Assembly: GCA_022778545.1 (NCBI GenBank)
Contig: JALFDW010000033.1
Location: 1-64,000 of the forward strand
Origin: a bacterium
GTDB taxonomy: Bacteria; Bacillota; Clostridia; Christensenellales; CAG-138
DNA: 64,000 bases
Direction of reading: 5' to 3'
The position numbers and the translations under genes are program-made. Positions 19,717-28,799 of the stretch are shown here, piece by piece (position 1 is the first letter of the stretch; every line of letters begins with the position of its first letter). The notes under the pieces are model-generated. The model was not told where the DNA came from and made no database searches. It worked only from the letters and a program-made list of their open reading frames with translations.

Positions 19717-20372
19717 ATCATGAGGAAACGAGGGCGTATATCGCAAAGCGCGCGGCGCTCGAACTGCATGACGGCGATGTGGTGAACCTCGGCATCGGCG
19801 TTCCTTCGCTGGTCTCCGCCTATCTGCCGGACGATATCCGCGTTGTGTTCCACACGGAGAACGGCATTGTGGATGAAGGCCCCTGGCCCGATCCTTCCAA
19901 TACCGAGCCGAGCTACATCATCAACGCCAGCGGGAACCCCACGAGCGCGCTCCCGGGCGGCGCATATGTGGATTCCTCGCTGTCCTTTGCGATCATGCGC
20001 GGCGGCCATCTGGACTGCACCATCCTCGGCGCGCTGCAGGTGGATGCTGAGGGCAACATCGCCAACTGGATCATCCCCGGCAAGCTCCTTCCGGGCATGG
20101 GCGGGGCAATGGACCTTGTCGTCGGCGCAAAGCGCGTGATCGTCGCCATGGAGCATACCGTCAAGGGCGCGCCGAAGATCATGAAGCGCTGCACGCTGCC
20201 GCTTACTGCCTCGGGCTGCGTGAACATGATCATCACGGAGATGTGCGTGCTGAAGGTCACGCCGGAGGGCCTCCTGATGACGGAGATCAATCCGGAATAC
20301 ACCGTGGCCGAGGTGCAGGCGGCGACGGAGGCGGAGCTGATCATCTCGCCGGATCTCAAGCCAATGGCGTGA
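19713..20372 (+). CDS. atoA: 3-oxoacid/acyl CoA-transferase subunit B
   Basis: 219 aa partner of the upstream subunit. The catalytic glutamate that forms the CoA thioester lies in HTENGIVDEGP at about residue 50. Other family features are VNLGIGVPSLVSAYLP and LPGGAYVDSSLSFAIMRGGHLDCTILGALQVD. It starts inside the preceding stop (ATGA). There is no thiolase or acyl-CoA dehydrogenase next door, so use in butyrate, acetate or amino-acid-derived acid production cannot be distinguished. Confidence 0.9.
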   Translation: MNHEETRAYIAKRAALELHDGDVVNLGIGVPSLVSAYLPDDIRVVFHTENGIVDEGPWPDPSNTEPSYIINASGNPTSALPGGAYVDSSLSFAIMRGGHLDCTILGALQVDAEGNIANWIIPGKLLPGMGGAMDLVVGAKRVIVAMEHTVKGAPKIMKRCTLPLTASGCVNMIITEMCVLKVTPEGLLMTEINPEYTVAEVQAATEAELIISPDLKPMA

Positions 20373-20394
20373 GGAAATAAATTGTCGAAGAATG

Positions 20395-20800
20395 GCGTGC
20401 CGAGAGGCACGCCTTTTGCGTCTGGGGGTGTCCTTGTTCAGCCCTCTCAGTCATCTTCGATGACAGCTCCCCCGAAGGGGGAGCCAAGACATGTTCCCGC
20501 CTGCACCCACATTGGAGCGACCTTGCCTCTCCCTCCGGGAGAGGTGGCAGCGCGCAGCGCCGACGGAGAGGGGGTGTAGGGGGCGATGCCCACATCGCCC
20601 CGCCTTATACAATTCAATACCTGCATTGGAGCGTTCCTGCCTCTCGCCACGGGAGAGGTGGCAGAGGCGTAAGCCGCTGATGGGAGGGGATGCGGGACGT
20701 CCAGAGGCCGTCCCCTACATTTTCGCTCTCGACTGCATTGTCAATTGTCAATTATCAATTGTCAATTTTCCCCAGCTCTTCACCTTTCACTTTTAGCTTT
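20395..20800. repeat. Intergenic repeat cluster 6 (G, F, H, F, C, B, A)
   Basis: Reading left to right: an 11-bp hairpin gcgtgccgagaggcacgcc that may terminate atoDA, block G (atgacagctcccccgaagggggagcc), F (gcctctccctccgggagaggtggcagcgcgcagcgc), H (gggggcgatgcccacatcgccccgcc), a second F, C, a heptamer array (20737-20768) and block A in reverse. The order B-A at the parA side mirrors cluster 5 read on the other strand. Confidence 0.85.
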
Positions 20801-20811
20801 TACCTTTTTTC

Positions 20812-20827
20812 TGTTTCACGTGAAACA
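20812..20827. promoter_or_regulatory. parS: parS centromere site 2 (perfect)
   Basis: TGTTTCACGTGAAACA, an exact parS, lies 12 nt upstream of the parAB promoter -35 box. ParB bound here could both nucleate partition complexes and influence parAB transcription. Confidence 0.95.
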
Positions 20828-20839
20828 CACCTCTTTTTG

Positions 20840-20868
20840 TTGTGTTCGGGGCACGCTTATATTATAAT
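20840..20868 (+). promoter_or_regulatory. parAB promoter
   Basis: TTGTGT, a 17-nt spacer and TATAAT (20863-20868) lie just downstream of parS and about 95 nt upstream of parA. Confidence 0.6.
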
Positions 20869-20963
20869 GGAAACCGAAAACGATTTGTGCGCCGCGCGAA
20901 TTTGCGCGAACCGTTGAGGCAGGGCGCGATTTTTGAGATTTGGAACGGATAAAGGAGCGGACA

Positions 20964-21743
20964 ATGGGCAAGATCATCGCGATCGCAAACCAGAAGGGCG
21001 GCGTCGGTAAGACGACGACGACCGTAAACCTTTCCGCCTGTGTGGCGGAGCGGGGAAAGCGCGTTTTGTGCATCGACATCGACCCGCAGGGCAACTGCAC
21101 GAGTGGCGTAGGTGTGGATAAGGAAGCGCCGGAATACAGCATTTACGATGTGCTGATCAATGGCGTATCCGCGCGCGAGGCGGCCGTAGCCACCGTGCAG
21201 AAGAATCTGTTTGTGATCCCGGCACGCAAGGAGCTTTCCGGCGCGGAGGTGGAGCTTGTGAGCACCATGGCGCGCGAGACGGTGCTCAAGCGCGCGCTTG
21301 CCGGTGTGCGGGAGGAATACGATTATGTGTTCATCGACTGCCCGCCATCGCTCGGACTCCTGACGATCAACGCGCTTACGGCGGCGGACACGCTGCTTGC
21401 GCCCATCCAGTGCGAATACTATGCGCTCGAGGGGCTTTCCGACCTCATGAACACCGTGAAGCTGGTGCGCGCGCACCTGAACCCGCAGCTCGATGTGGAG
21501 GGCGTGGTGCTCACGATGTTCGATGCGCGCACGAACCTCTCCGAGCAGGTGGTGCACGAGGTCAAGAAATTCTTTAAAAATAAAGTATATAATACCATCA
21601 TCCCGCGTTCGGTGCGCCTGGGCGAGGCGCCGAGCTTCGGCCTGCCCATCAACCAGTATGACCCGAAGAGCGTGGGCGCGAAGGCTTATGCCGCGCTCGC
21701 CAATGAGCTGATCGCAAAGGATGAAGGGAAGGGGAAAAACTGA
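20964..21743 (+). CDS. parA: Chromosome-partitioning ATPase ParA (Soj)
   Basis: 259 aa from the ATG preceded by AAAGGAGCGGACA. The deviant Walker A motif IANQKGGVGKTTTTVNL, the Walker A' region DIDPQGNCTSG and Walker B VFIDCPPSLGLLTINAL are standard for chromosomal ParA. DNA-bound ParA-ATP dimers interact with ParB-parS complexes to segregate origins and regulate initiation. It forms an operon with parB one nt downstream, and a perfect parS lies immediately upstream. It is not next to gidA/gidB, the usual Firmicute arrangement. Confidence 0.96.
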   Translation: MGKIIAIANQKGGVGKTTTTVNLSACVAERGKRVLCIDIDPQGNCTSGVGVDKEAPEYSIYDVLINGVSAREAAVATVQKNLFVIPARKELSGAEVELVSTMARETVLKRALAGVREEYDYVFIDCPPSLGLLTINALTAADTLLAPIQCEYYALEGLSDLMNTVKLVRAHLNPQLDVEGVVLTMFDARTNLSEQVVHEVKKFFKNKVYNTIIPRSVRLGEAPSFGLPINQYDPKSVGAKAYAALANELIAKDEGKGKN

Positions 21744-21744
21744 T

Positions 21745-22620
21745 ATGGCGATGAAAAAAGGCCTTGGGCGCGGGCTGGATGCGCTCCTTGGGGATTACAC
21801 GGCGGCGCCGCCGGAGGGCGTGCGGCAGACGGATGTTTATCTGATCGACACCAACGCGGATCAGCCGCGCAAAACCTTTGACGAGGAGAAGCTCCGGGAG
21901 CTTGCGGACAGCATCGCGCGGCACGGCATGGTGCAGCCGATCATCGTGCGGCAGAACGGCGAACGGTTCGTGATCGTTGCGGGCGAACGCCGTTTCCGCG
22001 CTGCGCGCATGGCGGGGCTTACGCAGGTGCCAGTGATCGTCAAGGCACTTGACGATGCGGAGGTGATGGAGGTTGCGCTCATCGAGAACCTCCAGCGCGA
22101 AAACCTGAACCCCATCGAAGAGGCTGCGGCCATCCGCTTCCTGATGGAACAGCATGACCTTACCCAGGAGGAAGTTGCAAAGCGGCTGGCGAAGAGCCGG
22201 CCGGCCATCGCCAATTCGCTGCGCCTTTTGAACCTGGATGACGGCGTACAGGATTATGTGCGCGAGGGTAAGCTTTCCGCTGGTGCGGCGCGTGCGCTCG
22301 TTGCCGTGAAGGATGTGCGCAAACAGCGCACGCTTGCGCAGGAAGCCGCGCTGCGCGGCCTTTCGGTGCGCGAAGTGGAACGCCGCGCGCATGCCGCCAA
22401 CAACGAGGAAGAGATCAAGCGGATGAAAGCCGAGCAGAAAGCGGAGATCGCGCGGGGGCGCATCTCGAACGATCTTTATGCCGCGCAGGAGCAGCTGCGC
22501 GAGCGCCTCGGCACGCGCGTCACCATCAGCGGCACGGAAGAACAAGGTAAGCTTGTGTTGGAGTATTATTCCAGGGACATGCTCGAAGGGCTGTATGAGC
22601 TTTTGATGCGCCAGAACTGA
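21745..22620 (+). CDS. parB: Chromosome-partitioning protein ParB (Spo0J)
   Basis: 291 aa. An N-terminal KKGLGRGLDALLGD segment (ParA-activating region), a CTPase/ParB-N domain with QPRKTFDEEKLRELADSI, VAGERRFRAARMAG and LIENLQRENLNPIEEA, a central parS-reading helix-turn-helix (LTQEEVAKRLAKSRPAIANSLRLLNL) and a C-terminal dimerisation domain follow one another. I use the ATG at 21745 right after the parA TGA with AAGGGGA upstream. Two perfect and two imperfect parS sites lie within 11 kb. Confidence 0.96.
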   Translation: MAMKKGLGRGLDALLGDYTAAPPEGVRQTDVYLIDTNADQPRKTFDEEKLRELADSIARHGMVQPIIVRQNGERFVIVAGERRFRAARMAGLTQVPVIVKALDDAEVMEVALIENLQRENLNPIEEAAAIRFLMEQHDLTQEEVAKRLAKSRPAIANSLRLLNLDDGVQDYVREGKLSAGAARALVAVKDVRKQRTLAQEAALRGLSVREVERRAHAANNEEEIKRMKAEQKAEIARGRISNDLYAAQEQLRERLGTRVTISGTEEQGKLVLEYYSRDMLEGLYELLMRQN

Positions 22621-22745
22621 ACTTTCGTAAAAAATAAGGAATTTTGCTGGAAAAATTTACAAATCGGCAACCAATCGGCCTCCGGCATCGTCTATACTGA
22701 AGATGGGACACGCACATCACAGAGACGGACGGAGGTATTCCTTTT

Positions 22746-23039
22746 ATGAAAAAACTGGGGATCTTTTTCATAGCGGCGTTTCTGCTCATGGGCCTGGCAG
22801 CCGGTTGCCGGGAGCGTGCGGAGCGGCTTTCCTGCACGGTCACAGAGGTGTACGAAAACGCGGTTATGGCAATTTGCGCGGAAGAAGGCGGCGGCCTTGC
22901 GGAAGGGCAGAAGGTGTATGTTTCATGTGAAACGATGCCGCAGCTTGCGCCGGGGGACGTGATCCGCGTTACGTTCCGCGGGCAGGCCATGCATTCCGAA
23001 CCGATGCAGGTCGTTGCGGAAAAGGTCGAAAAAGAGTGA
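22746..23039 (+). CDS. Small secreted lipoprotein of unknown function
   Basis: 97 aa. A lipoprotein signal peptide ends in LMGLAAGC, with Cys21 as the lipidation site. The mature part is a small beta-rich domain (LSCTVTEVYENAVMAICAEEGGGLAEGQKVYVSCETMPQLAPGDVIRVTF) with an OB-like pattern, similar in style to small Firmicute DUF3221-type lipoproteins. The ribosome site is GGAGGTATTCCTTTT. It contains an imperfect parS. Function unknown. Confidence 0.75.
   Translation: MKKLGIFFIAAFLLMGLAAGCRERAERLSCTVTEVYENAVMAICAEEGGGLAEGQKVYVSCETMPQLAPGDVIRVTFRGQAMHSEPMQVVAEKVEKE
22919..22934. promoter_or_regulatory. parS: Imperfect parS-like site 3
   Basis: TGTTTCATGTGAAACG differs from parS at two positions and lies 0.3 kb downstream of parB, inside the lipoprotein gene. 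It could be a weak ParB site. Confidence 0.45.
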
Positions 23040-23050
23040 ATGCAGTCTCG

Positions 23051-23434
23051 TTATGCGGACGGAGTGCTTTCTTCCGAATGATGCTCTTCCTGCAGGAAAT
23101 GCTCCCGAAACAGCACATCGCTTGCGGCGCGCAGCGCGTTCGTATACGCATCGTAGCGGGCGAGCAGAGACTGTGCTTCCGGGGTAAGGTGCGCACCGCC
23201 GCCGTTTTTTCCGCCGGCGTTGGAAACGAGCAGAGCGAAGCCGAGAAAGGCTTCGCTTTCTTTTGTAATGCGCCAGGCTTTGGAATAGGCCATGCCCATT
23301 TCGGCTGCGGCTGCGCGCAGGGAGTGCAGCCGATCCACGTTGCGCAGCAGCGTGGCAATGCCGGGGCCAAAGGCTTTTCCGTCCTCCGTAAAAATACGGA
23401 TGCCGAGGACAGGGCGGAACTTTCGGTTTTCCAT
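23051..23434 (-). CDS. ModE-like winged-helix DNA-binding protein
   Basis: 127 aa starting at MENRKF, with AAGGA upstream. It consists only of the ModE/LysR-type N-terminal winged helix: NVDRLHSLRAAAAEMGMAYSKAWRITKESE, then GFALLVSNAGGKNGGGAHLTPEAQSLLARYDAY. The molybdate-binding (TOBE) half of true ModE is missing. Proteins of this kind usually regulate molybdate transport or molybdoenzyme genes, but none is nearby. It stands alone, convergent with the lipoprotein gene. Confidence 0.82.
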   Translation of the reverse strand: MENRKFRPVLGIRIFTEDGKAFGPGIATLLRNVDRLHSLRAAAAEMGMAYSKAWRITKESEAFLGFALLVSNAGGKNGGGAHLTPEAQSLLARYDAYTNALRAASDVLFREHFLQEEHHSEESTPSA

Positions 23435-23524
23435 AAAAGCGAGTCCTTTCCGATTTTGATTTGTATTATAACACAATTTGCGTGCAACCGCGGTATTTCC
23501 CGGGCAATAATCGGCGATTATGTG

Positions 23525-24160
23525 CGTGTGGGGGGGGCAGCGTCCCGCTAGCCCGCAGGCTAAAAACAGGGTCGTATAATTTGCGGGATGTCCGGAGGCC
23601 GTCCCCTACATTGTCCTCTCGACTGCATTGTCAATTATCAATTGTCAATTTCCCCAGCTCTTCACCTTTCACTTTTTCTTTTTGCCGCCTCGCCCCGGCG
23701 GGGGGCTTCTTTTTTAGAAAAAGAAGCAAAAATCGCGCGCAGATGCTCGGGCTTGTTGGGGCGATCTCATCCAACTCGTTCGCCCTTGCCGCGCCAACGC
23801 CGCTTGCGGCCTCTCTGAAATCACGCGGCCGCTTCTGCGGCAAACGCGGCATGCGCTTCGCGCACCGGGCGAACCCTTTGGATATTGCCCCTTACCCTGC
23901 GCAGGCGCGCATTTTCGATATTCCTGGCTACCCGCACTGGAGCGCTTGCCTCTCCCTTCGGGAGAGATGGCAGCGGCATAAGCCGCTGACGGAGAGGGGA
24001 TTCGGGACGTCCTGCCTTATACACACGCCAGTTTCTTTTATGCTGCGGGACGTCCGGGAGGCCGTCCCATACATTTGCCCTCTCAACTGCATTGTCAATT
24101 GTCAATTATCAATTGTCAATTTCCCCCAGCCCTTCACTTTTCACCTTTAGCTTTTAGCCT
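23525..24160. repeat. Intergenic repeat cluster 7 (C, B, A, unique insert, F, C, B, A)
   Basis: The order C-B-A appears twice, at 23582-23690 and 24040-24160. Between them lies a 200-bp insert with ccccggcggggggcttcttttttagaaaaagaag, whose cttcttttt/aaaaagaag arms form a hairpin, followed by GC-rich sequence and a block F. Heptamer arrays are at 23626-23651 and 24090-24121. I see no gene. The insert is not repeated elsewhere in the window. Confidence 0.82.
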
Positions 24161-24161
24161 T

Positions 24162-24806
24162 TTACCGCCTCTGCGCGAGCATCCAGCGGATGAGGCCGAA
24201 TTCGGGCGCGGCGTAGACCCAGCGGATCTCGTGCCCTTCACCGGACAGAAAGTGCAGCTGGCTGTTGCCGCCCGCCGCGTTGATGACGCGGTCCGCCTCC
24301 ACTACGCTGAACCCCATGCCGGTGTCGTTTTCGCCGTGGAAGATGCGCACCGGCTGCCGGGTGAGCACGGCGCACTGCTCCGCCTTCACTGAGCCGCAAA
24401 CCGGCACGAGGCAGGAGAAGAATTCCGGGTATTTTATGCCGAGCGAGAAGGTGCCCATGCCGCCGAGGCTCGCGCCAGTCAGGGCGATGCGCCGGGGGTC
24501 GATGCCCTCAGCGGCGGCCGTCCGCTCGATGAGCGCAATCACCGCGTCCGCCTGCTCGGCCCAGTTGCTCCCCACCGGGCATTGCGGCGCGAGCAGAGCC
24601 GCGTTCTCCGGCAGCGTGATGCGCCCGGTTTCCAGATATTGCGGCAGGGATTCGATTTCAAGCAGATGCATGGGGTCGCTTCCGCAGCCATCCGTCCCGT
24701 GCAGATACACGATCATGGGCGCAGCCGCGTCCGCGTCCGCATGCGTTTTGTAAAACAGGTAACCTGCGGTACTTCCATCCGCAGCGGTGAATGTTCCTTT
24801 TTTCAT
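24162..24806 (-). CDS. Alpha/beta-hydrolase esterase (carboxylesterase/dienelactone-hydrolase-like)
   Basis: 214 aa. The nucleophile elbow GASLGG lies at about residue 112, the acid in FHGENDTG at about 163 and the catalytic His in SGEGHE at about 194. PMIVYLHGTDGCGSDP provides the oxyanion-hole region. It has no signal peptide, so it is cytoplasmic. The start is the Met of MKKGTF with GGAGG eight nt upstream. It is divergent from the GH3 gene; the stop abuts repeat block A. Substrate unknown; feruloyl- or acetyl-esterase activity on glycans would suit the GH3 neighbour but is a guess. Confidence 0.82.
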   Translation of the reverse strand: MKKGTFTAADGSTAGYLFYKTHADADAAAPMIVYLHGTDGCGSDPMHLLEIESLPQYLETGRITLPENAALLAPQCPVGSNWAEQADAVIALIERTAAAEGIDPRRIALTGASLGGMGTFSLGIKYPEFFSCLVPVCGSVKAEQCAVLTRQPVRIFHGENDTGMGFSVVEADRVINAAGGNSQLHFLSGEGHEIRWVYAAPEFGLIRWMLAQRR

Positions 24807-24927
24807 ACCATACCTCCACACTGTTTTCCTTCATGATACCGCATACGCCGCAATTTTCCAAGAACAGTTGACATTTTCGTCTGCCATGCCCACAATGAAC
24901 GTATATCCTTATCAGGGAGGGATGTTT

Positions 24928-26532
24928 ATGCAAGCTCCGTCGCTGCGCCATATGATCGGCCAGATGCTCCTTGCGGGCTTCCCCGGCACGGAAATGCCGG
25001 ACGCGCAGGCTGTGCGCCTGCTGGAAGAATATCTCGTGGGCAATTTCATCCTGTTTGCGCGGAACATCGGCCCTGCCGGTGAAACGGCGCGCCTTTGCGG
25101 CACGCTGTCCGAAACGGTTTATAAAAAGACCGGCCTCGCGCCGTTCCTCGCTGTGGATCAGGAGGGCGGCACGGTGCTGCGCGCGCATGAAGGCTCGTTT
25201 GCGTTCCCCGGCGCGATGGCGCTTTCCGCCGCTGTCCATGCCGCCGTGGGCGGAGAAACCGCAGCCATCCGCACGGTCGGGAGGCACGCAGGCGTTGCGC
25301 TGTGCGCGCTTGGTATGAACGTGGATTTCGCGCCGGTGCTCGATGTAAACAGCGAACCGAAAAATCCGGTCATCGGTGTGCGCGCCTATGGCGATACGCC
25401 GGAGACCGTGGCCGCCTGCGGCCTTGCGATGGCATCCGGCCTCCGGGAAGGCGGGGTGCTCCCCGTGTTCAAGCATTTCCCCGGGCATGGCAACGTTTCC
25501 GTGGATTCCCACATCGGCTTGCCCGTCAACGATGCGCCGCGCGCCGCGCTGGAGCAAACGGAGTGGCCGCCGTTCCGTGACTGCGTTGCGCGTCTCGGCA
25601 TGGATGCGGGTATCATGACGGCGCACCTTGTCTGCCGTGCGCTCGAAGGGGAAGAGCATGTGCCCGGCACGCTTTCGCCCCGCGTGGTCGGCGGGCTTTT
25701 GCGGCAGGACTTCGGCTTTGCCGGCCTTGTGTTCACGGATTGCATGGAGATGGGCGCGCTTGCGTCGCTCTGCCCGCCGGGAGAAGCTGCCATTCGGGCC
25801 GTTGAAGCCGGGTGCGACATCCTCACCATCTCGCACACTTTTTCCGCTGCTGCGGAAGCCGCGGAAGCGATCCTTGCCGCCGTGGAAAGCGGTCGCCTGC
25901 CCCGCGCACGCATTGAGGAATCGTACCGGCGCATCCTTGCCGTAAAAAAACGGCTCGGTTTGCTCGTTCCGCAGCGCCCTGATCCGGAAGCGGCGCGCGC
26001 GCTTGCGGCCGATGCGGAGACCGCAATGTTTCACATGAAACTGTCCGAGGAGAGCATCACCCTGCTTTCCGGCACATTCGATCCTGCGCTGACCCGGCAG
26101 GGGGCGGCGGTGCGCATCCTCGCGCCGGAAGCGTATGCCCGCACAGGTGTGGAGCTGGACGCGCCGCGCGTGAACCTTGCCGCGATGGCGGCGGAGCGGT
26201 TCAAATGGCATGCCGAAACCGTTTCGGATGCGGCACATGATGTCACCCCGGGCGGTTTTGCCGCAAACATCCTTTGTCTGCGGGATGCGCGCTTTTTCCC
26301 TTGGCAGCAGGAACTGCTCGCGCGCCTCGCCGCAGCGCCCGCGCCGCTTACGGTGATCCTGCTTGGCGCACCCTACGATGCAGAGCTTATCCACCATGCG
26401 GACGCCGTGATCGCCGCATATGAATACACCCGCCTTTCCGCGGAAGCGCTGCTGAACGCGCTCGAAAGCGGGCGCTTTCCTGGGCACTGCCCGATGAAGG
26501 GTGAAAAGGGAAAAGCTAAAGGTGAAAAGTGA
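24928..26532 (+). CDS. nagZ: Glycoside hydrolase family 3, NagZ-like beta-N-acetylglucosaminidase
   Basis: 534 aa. The GH3 catalytic barrel includes LAVDQEGGTVLRAHEG, the NagZ-specific KHFPGHGNVSVDSHIGLP loop (the His-Asp acid/base dyad region) and FTDCMEMGAL with the nucleophile Asp. A C-terminal alpha/beta domain, as in Firmicute NagZ, fills about 360-520. It trims GlcNAc from muropeptides or glycans. There is no signal peptide. The start is the second of two nearby Mets, 7 nt after AGGGAGG. The last 11 residues (KGEKGKAKGEK) are encoded by intergenic repeat block A, so the gene end was remodelled by the repeat. Confidence 0.88.
   Translation: MQAPSLRHMIGQMLLAGFPGTEMPDAQAVRLLEEYLVGNFILFARNIGPAGETARLCGTLSETVYKKTGLAPFLAVDQEGGTVLRAHEGSFAFPGAMALSAAVHAAVGGETAAIRTVGRHAGVALCALGMNVDFAPVLDVNSEPKNPVIGVRAYGDTPETVAACGLAMASGLREGGVLPVFKHFPGHGNVSVDSHIGLPVNDAPRAALEQTEWPPFRDCVARLGMDAGIMTAHLVCRALEGEEHVPGTLSPRVVGGLLRQDFGFAGLVFTDCMEMGALASLCPPGEAAIRAVEAGCDILTISHTFSAAAEAAEAILAAVESGRLPRARIEESYRRILAVKKRLGLLVPQRPDPEAARALAADAETAMFHMKLSEESITLLSGTFDPALTRQGAAVRILAPEAYARTGVELDAPRVNLAAMAAERFKWHAETVSDAAHDVTPGGFAANILCLRDARFFPWQQELLARLAAAPAPLTVILLGAPYDAELIHHADAVIAAYEYTRLSAEALLNALESGRFPGHCPMKGEKGKAKGEK
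26027..26042. promoter_or_regulatory. parS: Imperfect parS-like site 4
   Basis: TGTTTCACATGAAACT differs from parS at two positions and lies within the GH3 gene 3.4 kb from parB. Binding is uncertain. Confidence 0.4.
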
Positions 26533-26745
26533 GGGGCTGGGGGAAATTGACAATTGATAATTGACAATTGACAATGCAGTTGAGAGGAGAGCACACATGT
26601 AAGGGACGGCCTCCGGACGTCCCGCGGAATAAAACAACGGCATCATGATTCATCCGCGCCCAAAGGTGCGGCGCATCTTCAATACTATGACCTCCTTCCC
26701 TGGGGAAGGGGTAGGGGATGGGGTGCTGCAATGAGATGCCCAGCC
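26505..26745. repeat. Intergenic repeat cluster 8: full composite A-B-C-D-E
   Basis: It has the same order and orientation as cluster 5: block A overlapping the GH3 stop codon, heptamer array (26545-26577), C (gtaagggacggcctccggacgtcccgcgg), D (aaaggtgcggcgcatcttc) and E (cttccctggggaagggg). It is followed by a small hairpin acgggggactgtacccccgttttt at about 26759-26783, which probably terminates bipA on the minus strand. Confidence 0.85.
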
Positions 26746-26801
26746 CAAACAACATAAAAACGGGGGACTGTACCCCCGTTTTTCTATGTGCATCAATTAA
26801 A

Positions 26802-28631
26802 TTATTTTTCCGCTTCCCGCGCGGCCTTCTTCATGCGCTGCTCCTTGGAAAGGATCTTCTTGCGCATGCGGATGCTCTTGGGCGTGACCTCCACGAGCTC
26901 ATCATCGGCGATGAACTCAAGGCACTGCTCCAGGGAGAGGAGCGTCGGCGGAGTCAGGCGGAGTGCCTCGTCTGAACCGGCTGCACGCATGTTGGTGACG
27001 TGCTTCTTCTTTGTGGCGGCGACAACGAGATCCTCGTTGCGCGCGCATTCGCCGATGATCTCGCCTTCATAGACGGGTACGCCGGGGCCGATGAAGAGGC
27101 GGCCGCGCTCCTGCGCATTGAACAGGCCATAGCTTGTGGATTCGCCCGTTTCGTGGTTGATGATCGAGCCGTGCTCGCGCTCGCCGATGTCGCCCTTGTA
27201 AGGCTCATAGCCGTGGAAGATGTGGCTCATTACGCCGTTTCCGCGGGTATCGGTCAAAAGTTCGCTGCGGTATCCCATGAGGCCGCGCGCGGGGATGAGG
27301 AAGAGGAGCCGGACGCTGCCTTCGGTTTCGGTGATCATGTCCTGCAATTCCGCCTTGCGCGCGCCGAGCTTTTCCATTACGGAGCCGACGTATTCCTGCG
27401 GCACGTCGATGGTCAGCTCCTCGATCGGCTCAAGGAGCTTTTCATTTTCATCCCGCTTGAAGATGACCTTCGGGCGGGAAACGGCGAATTCGTACTCCTG
27501 GCGGCGCATGGTTTCGATGAGGATGGAAAGGTGCAGCTCGCCGCGGCCGCTCACCTTGAACATGTCGGTGGATTCCGTTTCCTCCACGCGCATGGAAACG
27601 TTGGTCTCGACTTCTTTGAACAGGCGGTCGCGCAGGTTGCGGGAGGTGACGTATTTGCCTTCCTTGCCGGCGAACGGGCTGTCGTTGACGAGAAACATCA
27701 TGGAGATCGTGGGCTCGTCAATGTGCACGAAGGGCAGCGGCTCGATGCAGGCGGGGTCGCAGGCCGTCTCGCCGATGGAAAGGCCGGTCACGCCCGCGAC
27801 GGCGACGATCTCGCCCGCGGAGGCCTCCTCGATCTCAACGCGCTTCAAACCCTCGAAGCGGTAAAGGCGGGAGAGCTTCACTTCGCGCGCCCGGTTGTCC
27901 TGCCCGCCGCAGAGCGTCACGATCTGGTTGCGCCGCGCCGTGCCGCGCTCGATGCGCCCAACGCCGATGCGGCCCACGTAATCGTCATAGTCGATGGTGG
28001 AAAAGAGGATCTGCAACGGCGCGTCCGCGTCGCAGTCCGGCGCGGGGATGGTGGATACGATGGTGTCAAACAGCGGCTGCATGTCCGTGCCGAGGGCGTC
28101 CGGCTCGAGGCCGGCGTAACCGTCCCGGGCGGAGGCGTAGACGACGGGGAAGTCCAGCTGTTCTGCGGTGGCGCCGAGCTCGATGAAAAGCTCCAGCGTT
28201 TCGTCCACCACTTCAAGCGGGCGCGCGCCGGGCCGGTCCACCTTGTTGACGACCACGATCGGCGTCTTGCCGAGCGCGAGCGCCTTGCGGAGCACGAAGC
28301 GCGTCTGCGGCATGCAGCCCTCGAATGCGTCGACGAGCAGGAGCACGCCGTCCACCATTTGCAGGATGCGCTCCACTTCGCCGCCGAAATCCGCGTGACC
28401 GGGCGTGTCCACAATGTTGATGCGGCAGCCCTTGTAGTTGACGGCCGTGTTCTTGGAAAGGATGGTGATGCCGCGCTCTCGCTCCAGGTCGTTGGAGTCC
28501 ATCACGCGCTCCTGCACCTGCTCGTTTGCGCGGAACACGCCGCTCTGGCGGAGCAGGCAGTCCACGAGGGTGGTCTTGCCGTGGTCAACGTGCGCGATGA
28601 TCGCGATGTTGCGGATGTTTTCGTTAGGCAT
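26802..28631 (-). CDS. typA: Ribosome-associated translational GTPase BipA/TypA
   Basis: 609 aa, the usual length. The GTPase domain shows [17 protein letters not shown] (G1), [10 protein letters not shown] (G2), [10 protein letters not shown] (G3) and [10 protein letters not shown] (G4). EF-G-like domains and the BipA C-terminal domain follow ([22 protein letters not shown] is typical). It binds ribosomes, helps 50S assembly and supports growth under stress. The start is MPNEN with GGAGA eight nt upstream. It is divergent from thiT. Confidence 0.97.
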   Translation of the reverse strand: MPNENIRNIAIIAHVDHGKTTLVDCLLRQSGVFRANEQVQERVMDSNDLERERGITILSKNTAVNYKGCRINIVDTPGHADFGGEVERILQMVDGVLLLVDAFEGCMPQTRFVLRKALALGKTPIVVVNKVDRPGARPLEVVDETLELFIELGATAEQLDFPVVYASARDGYAGLEPDALGTDMQPLFDTIVSTIPAPDCDADAPLQILFSTIDYDDYVGRIGVGRIERGTARRNQIVTLCGGQDNRAREVKLSRLYRFEGLKRVEIEEASAGEIVAVAGVTGLSIGETACDPACIEPLPFVHIDEPTISMMFLVNDSPFAGKEGKYVTSRNLRDRLFKEVETNVSMRVEETESTDMFKVSGRGELHLSILIETMRRQEYEFAVSRPKVIFKRDENEKLLEPIEELTIDVPQEYVGSVMEKLGARKAELQDMITETEGSVRLLFLIPARGLMGYRSELLTDTRGNGVMSHIFHGYEPYKGDIGEREHGSIINHETGESTSYGLFNAQERGRLFIGPGVPVYEGEIIGECARNEDLVVAATKKKHVTNMRAAGSDEALRLTPPTLLSLEQCLEFIADDELVEVTPKSIRMRKKILSKEQRMKKAAREAEK

Positions 28632-28752
28632 AATCAAGTCTCCGTATCGTAAAAATATTATCTAACCATTAACCGAATTATTATACTCCCATCCCATGGA
28701 GCTTGGCAATAAAAAGATATGGAAAAAGGGCGAAAACAATGGGGAAAAGGGG

Positions 28753-28781
28753 TTGACACAAGCCCTTTGCGGTGATACAAT
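28753..28781 (+). promoter_or_regulatory. Promoter of the thiT leader
   Basis: TTGACA (28753-28758), a 17-nt spacer and TACAAT (28776-28781) give a near-consensus promoter. Transcription would start about 15-20 nt before the TPP aptamer. Confidence 0.85.
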
Positions 28782-28799
28782 GCATGCCGAACCAAATAA

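Noticed and set aside
20395-20800. Complete insertion sequence in the larger repeat clusters
   Set aside because: No transposase ORF, no terminal inverted repeats framing a single unit, and no target-site duplications I could define.
23480-24150. ORFs across repeat cluster 7 (such as 23461-24150)
   Set aside because: They consist of translated repeat blocks found elsewhere in non-coding gaps.
24658-26646. 662-aa minus-strand ORF opposite the GH3 gene
   Set aside because: Antisense shadow reading through a repeat cluster; the plus strand carries catalytic motifs.
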